The notes under the pieces are model-generated. The model saw only the letters and a list, made by a program, of their open reading frames with translations. It was not told where the DNA came from and made no database searches. From a virus: 49,073 nucleotides of DNA. The stretch spans positions 1 through 49,073 of the IMG/VR virus record IMGVR_UViG_3300009506_000085; one strand, written 5' to 3'. This document shows positions 42,982 to 49,073 of the stretch, one piece after another. The position numbers and the translations under genes are program-made. Position 1 is the first letter of the stretch; each line of letters starts with the position of its first letter.

Positions 42982-43760
42982 TGAGTAAGCCTAAACGCGT
43001 AGGACGCTTTAATAAGAAATTACCTGTCTATACTCCAGAAGCAGGCGAACGTCCCATGCCTGAACTAACTCCAGATCTAAATCGTGAGCCTAATCTCTAC
43101 GAAGAGAACGCCAGACAGCGTGACCTTCGAATGGGGCGTCAAACACGGATAGGTAGACAACACCGAATCTTGGAATCAGCATCTGATCGAGAGAGAGGAA
43201 TGGCGCGCGTCGTTGAGGCAACTGATGATGAGTACGCCGCAATGCGGCGACAACTTAGAATACAGAACCGTCGCGCTATGATGAATCAATCCGAAATGAC
43301 TGGCAGAACTTTGTCGCAGCTACCTGATGAATTGATGCGTCCTGAGGGAGTACGCATCCCAAACCAAGCAGAGAGACTGCGAATGGTACTTAGTGAAACT
43401 GAGTCTGAGAGGTCACAACTAATAAAAAATGCAGTAAAAGGAACTAACCCTCTGCCTAAGAGTGCCAGTTTTAGAGCAACAAAGAATTTGGTAAAGAAGA
43501 TAGTTCGTTCTAATGCTGCCCGTGTGGTGGGTGGAGTGGCAACGAAGGTAGCGACAGCCGCAACTGTTGCTGAAGGTGTTTATAATCTTGGTCGTATTGT
43601 TAAAGCCGCTGGAGAAGCAGCCGCGGCGGCAGATAACGCGCGAAAGAACCGAGAGTATCAGATAGAACATTATGGTACTGTAGAGAGGGCCACCAAGACG
43701 AGGCATCGAAAGAAGGCCAAGGTCGCAACGAACCTCAAGCAAGGCTACCTGCTGAAATGA
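42981..43760 (+). CDS. Basic hypothetical protein (259 aa)
   Basis: A 259-residue Arg/Lys-rich protein, with many short helices, an Ala/Val stretch around residues 185-215, and a basic C terminus. Repeated R-M-G-R-Q/R-I-G-R-Q phrases occur early. It could be a virion-internal or DNA-associated protein, but no family is recognised. It overlaps both neighbours by one to four bases. Confidence 0.65.
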   Translation: MSKPKRVGRFNKKLPVYTPEAGERPMPELTPDLNREPNLYEENARQRDLRMGRQTRIGRQHRILESASDRERGMARVVEATDDEYAAMRRQLRIQNRRAMMNQSEMTGRTLSQLPDELMRPEGVRIPNQAERLRMVLSETESERSQLIKNAVKGTNPLPKSASFRATKNLVKKIVRSNAARVVGGVATKVATAATVAEGVYNLGRIVKAAGEAAAAADNARKNREYQIEHYGTVERATKTRHRKKAKVATNLKQGYLLK

Positions 43761-43942
43761 ATGAAGCGGAGCTGACAGATAAGCTCCGAGAGAAGTACGT
43801 AGGAGAACTCGGGCGCAAGCGCAAGACCGTGGAGGAAGCTTTACAGGAGGCGCTAGACAACACCACACCCGAGCACCCAGGAGCCCCGAACTACGATCCG
43901 TTCGAGACCTCTGAGGAAGATAGAGGGTCAGAATGGCTCTGA
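43757..43942 (+). CDS. Small acidic protein (61 aa)
   Basis: A 61-residue protein: charged helix (LTDKLREKYVGELGRKRKTVEEAL), then a Pro/Glu-rich acidic tail. It precedes the terminase gene by 12 bases and overlaps the basic protein by four. Function unknown. Confidence 0.6.
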   Translation: MNEAELTDKLREKYVGELGRKRKTVEEALQEALDNTTPEHPGAPNYDPFETSEEDRGSEWL

Positions 43943-43957
43943 CCAAGAGGGAGAGTG

Positions 43958-46132
43958 ATGCCCAACACGAGCGATACACCGGGTACGCCCAAGGCCCAGC
44001 CCTCTCGTAGAAAGAAGAAGATCTCTGCGAAGGAGAAACGGTTCGCAGAGCTGATGGTCTACGAGAACATGGGTTGCGTAGAAGCAGCCCGCCTAGCCTT
44101 CGGTTGGGCCTGCGAGCCCAAGAGCCCGGAAACTACCAAAGCACAGAATCTCTCCCGCGCCCAGCGCGTCATGCGCTACCGGGTGCAGCTCGCCCAGAAG
44201 CTGGACCGTGAAGTTACCGCCCAGCAAGTCCTGTCGAACACCTCAGACATCGAATACGATAACATCCGGCGGTTCATCTATGACCGCCTGGAGTCCATCC
44301 GCGACGACCCCAATGCCCCCGGGGCGTCCCGCTTCAAGGCCATCACGGCCCTGGAGAAGATGGCCGACCCCGGCGCCGACGCAAACCTCATCATGATGTG
44401 GGTGGATTTGCTGTGGCGCGCCTCTACAGCCCACTGTCCCTGCTGTCATGAGTCCTTTCCCCTGAAGGAGATCGAGAACCTTCGCCTGGACCGCTTTCGC
44501 CGAGACGTAGGCATCGACCCGGACGAAGGGGCTAAGACCCTGTTCGAGCGCCGCATGTCTATCCTGTCCAGGGCGGACAACCGAAAGAAGCCGCACCCTG
44601 GGCAAGTCATTGCCCTAAGTGCCCCAGAACGCAACATTGCTGGCCTAGGCGCTGCCAGGGCGGGGAAGTCCTACCTCCTGGCTATGTTCGCTCTGCTGGC
44701 CTTTCTCATCCCGGGAGTGGAGGTCTGGATCCTGGCCAGGGTATACGGAGATGCCTCCTCTGAGACAGAATATCTAGATAAATTCCTAAATACCTTGTTT
44801 TTTCCGTACACAAAACATATAATTACCCGTAGAGAGGATCGAAAGACCGAAGAACTCACATTGGAGAGCAGATGGGGATCAGTACTGAAGATCAAGAGTG
44901 CGAGGGCCAAGGGTTCGATTACTGGCCGGGAGTTAGAGCTTGCATTGATTGCGGAGCCTGGATGGGTTCCGGACGACATCTACAATCACCTACGGGCACG
45001 GATGACATCCCGCTTGGGCCGGACCATTTTGCTTGGTACTCCTCAAGGGTTTGGTGGTATCCTTGGCCGATTTGTCAACATGACGGGGAAGGACGAACGT
45101 GGGAGGACTAGAAGGATTCCGGCCAGTGAGCGAACAATCGCCGCTGGGTGCCCTTGGAACGTTTCACTCCTCAAGTACTCTATGTCCCCCGACCAAAACC
45201 CTGAGTACGTTGCCTCAGAGCTGGCAGCAGCCAGACAGGAACTGACAGATGCGGAGTTTGCTTCGGAGTTTGAGGGACTCATGGCGAGCGCAGAGGGTTC
45301 CATGTTCCCAACGCTCGCAGAACGTCACCTTACGGTTATTCCAAGAGCTGCCCACGAGAATTGTGTTTATGTTCTTGGTATTGACCAAGGTCCTAAGAAC
45401 TTTGCTGCATGTCTGCTTGGCTTCGATGGAGTTAGAGTGCTTGTCACCAACGAGTATTTTGACAATGATCCCAAGCCGATCATGTCTAAGATGGACATTG
45501 TACGAGATTTGGTTCCCGGATGGATTAGAAAAGCCGGTGGCAATCCGAGTGACTGGGTATTGACGATCTTCGATGCGGATCCTCCTGTGTTGAATGAATT
45601 GGGTGTGTTTGAGGAAGAGGGGCGCCATTGGCCTACGGATTACACGTTCCGGGTGAAGGACAAGAAGGGTCGCTGGAATCAAGAGAACTGGCGACGGGAG
45701 ACCTATGAGTTCCTCAACAACCTCGCCCAACCTAAGCCGCCGAACATCTACTTTGATGATGTCAACTGTGACTTCCTACATGACCAGCTCCTCCGCGCCC
45801 AGGCTAGGAGCGGTGACGCTGAGATGCGCCAGAAGGGCTGGATCATCCATGACGCCGTCCGTGGTGACCACGTTCCGGATGCCTTTATCATGGCGCTGTG
45901 GACAGTTTTGTCCGGTCAAGTTGTGCTGCCAGATGTGCCGGTCCAGCCAGACAACGTGTGGGTCGACGCACAGAAGGCATTCGAGTTTCGGCTTAGAGAC
46001 ACCGAGCGCAGGGAGCTTTCCGGTTTCGCAGGAAACGAGGACACTCCCGATGATGTTTTTCAAGACACGTTTGGAAGGCCTCGTAGAAACCCTCGGCGCT
46101 CGGCTACTACTTGGCACTACAAGGACTACTGA
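43958..46132 (+). CDS. Terminase large subunit with TerS-like N-terminal region
   Basis: A 724-residue protein from ATG 43,958 (GTG 43,955 also possible). Numbering from the GTG, residues 24-85 resemble the helix-turn-helix region of small terminase subunits (KEKRFAELMVYENMGCVEAARLAFGW). Residues 161-175 carry CPCC. The ATPase has Walker A GLGAARAGKS (230-239), a Walker B-like LELALIAE (about 327-334) and motif III GTPQG. The nuclease has GIDQG (D477), FDAD and PDAF. It translocates and cuts DNA during packaging. Typical TerL is 450-550 residues, so the N terminus is an extra domain. Confidence 0.88.
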   Translation: MPNTSDTPGTPKAQPSRRKKKISAKEKRFAELMVYENMGCVEAARLAFGWACEPKSPETTKAQNLSRAQRVMRYRVQLAQKLDREVTAQQVLSNTSDIEYDNIRRFIYDRLESIRDDPNAPGASRFKAITALEKMADPGADANLIMMWVDLLWRASTAHCPCCHESFPLKEIENLRLDRFRRDVGIDPDEGAKTLFERRMSILSRADNRKKPHPGQVIALSAPERNIAGLGAARAGKSYLLAMFALLAFLIPGVEVWILARVYGDASSETEYLDKFLNTLFFPYTKHIITRREDRKTEELTLESRWGSVLKIKSARAKGSITGRELELALIAEPGWVPDDIYNHLRARMTSRLGRTILLGTPQGFGGILGRFVNMTGKDERGRTRRIPASERTIAAGCPWNVSLLKYSMSPDQNPEYVASELAAARQELTDAEFASEFEGLMASAEGSMFPTLAERHLTVIPRAAHENCVYVLGIDQGPKNFAACLLGFDGVRVLVTNEYFDNDPKPIMSKMDIVRDLVPGWIRKAGGNPSDWVLTIFDADPPVLNELGVFEEEGRHWPTDYTFRVKDKKGRWNQENWRRETYEFLNNLAQPKPPNIYFDDVNCDFLHDQLLRAQARSGDAEMRQKGWIIHDAVRGDHVPDAFIMALWTVLSGQVVLPDVPVQPDNVWVDAQKAFEFRLRDTERRELSGFAGNEDTPDDVFQDTFGRPRRNPRRSATTWHYKDY

Positions 46133-46500
46133 TGGCTGACAAGAAGTTCATTCGCTCATCTAGATTCCGATCCATCTGCGAGGTTATCCGAGAAGCATAC
46201 TGGCTGACCAATGACCCCGAGGTGAGGAGCAGATTGGTCGAGGCTTCAAAGATGGCAAAGAAGATGGGAAATAAGCTAATTGAGTACAAGTTCGATAAGA
46301 AGTTTGAGGAGATCGATAGAAGAGAAGGGCTCGACGCGTATTACGGCATGATGGAATACAAAGAAGTAAAAGAGCACGGTGATGTCGCTGCGGAGCGTAA
46401 GGCTCAGTATCGTAAGGAGCTAGAGGAGGAGAAGAAGGCAGCACTCATGAAACTTGAAGAACATCCTGTAGATGTGGAGCCTAAGGAGTCTGATAGCTAA
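46132..46500 (+). CDS. Conserved small phage protein near terminase
   Basis: A 122-residue protein from ATG 46,132, overlapping the terminase stop. RFRSICEVIREAYWLTNDPEVRSRLVEASKMAKKM resembles a short helical protein found in several phage genomes (EVIKEVYW...DPEV...LVEA..MAK). The C terminus is Lys/Glu-rich. Function unknown. Confidence 0.7.
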   Translation: MADKKFIRSSRFRSICEVIREAYWLTNDPEVRSRLVEASKMAKKMGNKLIEYKFDKKFEEIDRREGLDAYYGMMEYKEVKEHGDVAAERKAQYRKELEEEKKAALMKLEEHPVDVEPKESDS

Positions 46501-47177
46501 TGATTTCTTTTCCTGAGTTCAATTTCGTATTTGTTGGGATTCCGAAGACAGGGAGCAGCTCTATGCAGGCTCGGCTGTTTCGATTAGGCACAGCAGATCC
46601 CAACTCGCAGGCTAGGCACGACATAGTCTTCTATCCGAACGCTCAACACTACACCCTCAAAGAATATGAACAGATCCTTGGAGAGGAGATCGAATCTCGA
46701 TTCAAGTTTGCTTTCGTTAGGAATCCGTGGGACAGATTGGTGTCTAGTTACACCCGGGAATGCACAAATTGGAGAAATAGATTCTTGTTTAGAGACGATC
46801 TATTCAATGTAAAGAAGTTTCAGAATTGGGTGCCTCACGTTTTGTTTCCTAATCGACGGGCTCCTAATCGACGATGTTCTAGATACCCAACAAGGCTCTC
46901 AATCCCTCAGCTCAGTATGATTATGCATGAGCGTATTGAGATGGATTTCATTGGACGATTTGAGAACATCGAATCTGATTTCGAAACGGTGCTTAATAGG
47001 ATAAACAGCATATACTCGCTTCCACCCCGCAAACATTGGAAGCTTCCGAAGATTAACATATCGCACGGCGCTACAGAACACTACAGTTTTTACTACAATG
47101 ATGAATTAGTTGATATGGTCCATGCAGTCTACAAGAGAGACATTGACTACTTCGGCTACGAGTTTGAAAGAGCCTAA
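46500..47177 (+). CDS. Sulfotransferase family protein
   Basis: A 225-residue protein. FVGIPKTGSSSMQARL (12-26) is the 5'-phosphosulfate loop and FVRNPWDRLVSSY (72-84) the 3'-phosphate loop (R74, S82/S83) of PAPS-dependent sulfotransferases. Typical length for bacterial Sulfotransfer_2 members. It lies in a run of glycan-modifying genes, so the acceptor could be a capsule, lipopolysaccharide or virion glycan. Starts overlapping the preceding gene by one base. Confidence 0.82.
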   Translation: MISFPEFNFVFVGIPKTGSSSMQARLFRLGTADPNSQARHDIVFYPNAQHYTLKEYEQILGEEIESRFKFAFVRNPWDRLVSSYTRECTNWRNRFLFRDDLFNVKKFQNWVPHVLFPNRRAPNRRCSRYPTRLSIPQLSMIMHERIEMDFIGRFENIESDFETVLNRINSIYSLPPRKHWKLPKINISHGATEHYSFYYNDELVDMVHAVYKRDIDYFGYEFERA

Positions 47178-47190
47178 AGGTAAAGGGACT

Positions 47191-47715
47191 ATGAAACTAC
47201 AAGTTGGGTGCGGTGAAGTCAAAGGAAGGTATAAGGATCCTGAGTGGATTAATCTCGATATGGTTAGGGCTTGTGATGGTGATGAGATAGACATTCTTGG
47301 TGACGGCACTCAGCTCCCGTTCAAGGATAACGTATTTGAGGAGGTAGTCGCCGTACATGTGCTGGAGCATGTGACACGAGATAAGGCACCTGTGATGCTA
47401 TCTGAGATTTATCGAGTGTTGAAACCCGGTGGCGTGGCCTATATCGAGGTTCCTGATTTCATGAAAGTCATAGCCCACTTGACTTATGCCTTCATGGAAG
47501 GGAATGAGGCTGCGATTCACATCTGGACTACCTCGGTGTATGGCAAGAATGAGAAACCGGGGATGGCCCACTATAACGGTTTCTATGCAATGAAGCTCTT
47601 CCTCTTGTTTAGGAACGCCGGATTTCGGGGTATCGAAAACCTACAGGGTGAGGAAAACATGATCTCTCGTCACTATCTCTGCGAGCCTGTGCTGTTGATG
47701 AAGGGAACAAAATGA
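47191..47715 (+). CDS. Class I SAM methyltransferase (Methyltransf_11 type)
   Basis: A 174-residue protein from ATG 47,191 (AAAGGTAAAGGG upstream). LQVGCGEVKGRY is SAM motif I, DGTQLPFKDNVFEEVVAVHVLEHV is motif II/III, and RVLKPGGVAYIEVPDF is the post-motif. This group often methylates sugars or polysaccharide ends. Placed between a sulfotransferase and a second methyltransferase. Confidence 0.85.
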   Translation: MKLQVGCGEVKGRYKDPEWINLDMVRACDGDEIDILGDGTQLPFKDNVFEEVVAVHVLEHVTRDKAPVMLSEIYRVLKPGGVAYIEVPDFMKVIAHLTYAFMEGNEAAIHIWTTSVYGKNEKPGMAHYNGFYAMKLFLLFRNAGFRGIENLQGEENMISRHYLCEPVLLMKGTK

Positions 47716-48212
47716 GTGAATACGAGATCGACGACGGCCTGTATGAGTACATCCGCAAGACCCTCCCGGAGGGCAGCACCATTTTGGAGCTGGGCAGCGG
47801 TGCAGGGACCGAGCGGCTCGCCAAACACTACAAGATGTATTCGGTAGAGCACGATAAGGCGTGGATGGACAAGTACAAGTCTACGTACTTCTACACTCCG
47901 CTGGCGTGGCACAAGCCATTGAAGAACCACAAGGGTGATCGGTGGTACGACGCCAATATCCTAAAGTCCCACCTAAAGGGCCTGAAGTACGACCTCCTGC
48001 TCATTGATGGCCCGCCGCAGTACAGGGCCGGGTTCGTCAAGTATTTCAGTTTGTTTGATCCGAAAGCCATCATGGTGTTTGATGATCTTCAGCGTGGCAA
48101 GGAAGAGAAGATCGTAAAGAGCATCGCAACCAAGCTGTTGGTGCCGTACGTCGTGTATGGTGCCGGGAGCAAGAAGCTGTTTGGAGTAGTCAATGATCCG
48201 TGTACGAAATGA
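47712..48212 (+). CDS. Second SAM-dependent methyltransferase-like protein
   Basis: A 166-residue protein overlapping the first methyltransferase gene by four bases. TILELGSGAGTERLAKHY is the SAM motif I, and YDLLLIDGPPQYRAGFVKYF with IMVFDDLQR matches a Rossmann fold of glycan-modifying methyltransferases. The catalytic specificity is not clear. Its last 20 bases overlap the NodB-like gene. Confidence 0.75.
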   Translation: MSEYEIDDGLYEYIRKTLPEGSTILELGSGAGTERLAKHYKMYSVEHDKAWMDKYKSTYFYTPLAWHKPLKNHKGDRWYDANILKSHLKGLKYDLLLIDGPPQYRAGFVKYFSLFDPKAIMVFDDLQRGKEEKIVKSIATKLLVPYVVYGAGSKKLFGVVNDPCTK

Positions 48213-48807
48213 TGATGTCCTGATGTGGGGCACTCCTGTGTATTGGAAGGATCCGTTTGCGCGCTTCAAGGAGGTGCATGAGGCTATTCAGCGGGTTGAT
48301 TACACTATGGCAGTTAAGTACCACAGGGTATTGCACGTTCCGGCTATCCTAACCACGGAGATTCAGGAATTCCCAGAGTGCATTGAGTATATCGGTGAGT
48401 GCACAGAGAAGGGAGAGATGCGCCCTCAGCTTCATGGAGAGCGCCATATCGATTATGGAAGCCTCTCCTATGAGGAGATACTGGAGAGCCTGAAGCGGGC
48501 TAAAGGGTGGATGGAGAACAATCTTGGAGTAACACCAACTATCTGGTACACCCCGTGGGGTGCTGGAGAGGCTCCCGGGCAGGAGTACATGTGGAAGGCG
48601 GCTGGGAAGGCAGGGCTCAGGATAGTCACGTGCTCTGATGTCACAAAGCTTCGCGGACGAAATGGCCTCTACCAGAAACTGGGTGTGGAGAAGAAGAACC
48701 CCCTTGAATACTTGGTGGGAAAAGAGATCTTTACTCACTGGTACGAGAATGATGGTCGATTGGAACAGGTCCTGGCTGCACTCAAAGCCGGGAAATGGGA
48801 GGAGTAA
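48193..48807 (+). CDS. NodB-like polysaccharide deacetylase
   Basis: A 204-residue protein. MIRVRNDDV carries the Asp pair (D7, D8), HGERHIDY the H-x3-H zinc motif (H81, H85) and YTPWGAG the R/P-W motif 3 region of the NodB deacetylase family. Enzymes of this family remove acetyl groups from cell-surface or capsular polysaccharides. It is short but complete in motif order. Likely to act on host glycans or on the virion, which is inference. Confidence 0.72.
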   Translation: MIRVRNDDVLMWGTPVYWKDPFARFKEVHEAIQRVDYTMAVKYHRVLHVPAILTTEIQEFPECIEYIGECTEKGEMRPQLHGERHIDYGSLSYEEILESLKRAKGWMENNLGVTPTIWYTPWGAGEAPGQEYMWKAAGKAGLRIVTCSDVTKLRGRNGLYQKLGVEKKNPLEYLVGKEIFTHWYENDGRLEQVLAALKAGKWEE

Positions 48808-49073
48808 TGATACGAGTACGAGATGACGACGTTCTACGGGAATCCAAGGGTTGGAAAGGGCGAGAGTTGAAGCGATTCCAAAGGGTGCATAGCTGGATCG
48901 CGGAATTCCCCGAACACTTTCTGCATGTCCCGACTATTGTGGTGAATGATATCATCAAGTTCCCGGAGGCTGTTGACTTCGTGGTTGAGGAGACGAATAA
49001 GGGATTGATGGTACCGGAGATCCACGGGTTGTACCACATTGACTACTGTGGACTTTCTAAGGAACGGATTATT
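48807..49073 (+). CDS. Second NodB-like deacetylase (partial, window end)
   Basis: Starts at ATG 48,807, overlapping the upstream stop (TAATG), and runs off the window after 89 codons. MIRVRDDDV and HGLYHIDYCGLS repeat the Asp and H-x3-H elements of the preceding gene, and the spacing between them is about the same, so the two are tandem paralogues. The rest of the enzyme lies outside the window. Confidence 0.7.
   Translation, partial: MIRVRDDDVLRESKGWKGRELKRFQRVHSWIAEFPEHFLHVPTIVVNDIIKFPEAVDFVVEETNKGLMVPEIHGLYHIDYCGLSKERII

Noticed and set aside
1-49073. CRISPR arrays, insertion sequences, integrase or attachment sites
   Set aside because: No regularly spaced repeats of 25-40 bp, no transposase or integrase motifs, and no tRNA-embedded duplicate that would suggest an att site were seen in this window.

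Overview
The window is a 49 kb piece of a tailed double-stranded DNA bacteriophage genome (Caudoviricetes). It carries a phage replication set (UDG-PolA fusion polymerase, primase, DnaB-like helicase, DNA and RNA ligases), a sigma-70-like factor, one tRNA, dozens of tightly overlapping small genes, a large terminase and an M15 endolysin. No integrase, excisionase or CI-like repressor was recognised, so a virulent lifestyle is likely but not proven. Shine-Dalgarno sites are GGAGG-type, many genes overlap by ATGA or TAATG, and promoters resemble sigma-70 sites. This points to a bacterial host. A Tat-type signal peptide on one phage protein suggests a host with a Tat system. I cannot name the host genus.

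Layout. (1) Positions 1-34,350 are all on the minus strand: replication, recombination and nucleotide-processing genes mixed with small Cys-rich or membrane proteins. From right to left, leftward transcription probably starts at TTGACA-17-TATGAT-type promoters near 34,480, 29,850 and 27,535, with further TTGCAA-17-TATAAT promoters near 17,565 and 11,520. (2) Positions 34,350-35,110 are non-coding, with spaced direct repeats, an AT-rich patch beside a C9 tract, and G-tracts that could form a quadruplex. (3) Positions 35,110-39,758 hold a leftward operon of 11 tandem, highly diverged paralogues of one small putative zinc-binding family plus four related or similar Cys-rich genes, driven by one strong promoter that sits almost on the first start codon. 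(4) Positions 39,760-39,870 are a divergent promoter region. (5) From 39,870 rightward, on the plus strand, come a structured RNA or short gene, a terminator, a possible RNA switch, small genes, an M15 peptidase, a single-TM protein, a TerS-like/TerL fusion, then a sulfotransferase, two methyltransferases and two tandem NodB-like polysaccharide deacetylase paralogues, the last cut by the window end.

The most unusual content is the small-protein family I call the W-HxC-CxxC-P-E-NW family. At least 18 members are visible: 11 in tandem and about 7 spread singly through the minus-strand region. They share a basic or acidic-x-W-x-(L/I/V) motif, then H-x-C, then C-x-x-C-x4-P-x-E/D, and a C-terminal L-x-x-W/F-D/E helix. 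I know of no described family of this kind; its function is unknown. Other notable items are a Tat-signal protein whose body resembles the C-terminal region of the phage's own MoxR-like ATPase, a 113-nt cloverleaf-like RNA, a tRNA-Ile(UAU) followed by a 23-bp hairpin, a perfectly duplicated 47-bp early promoter, and a terminase with a small-subunit-like N terminus.
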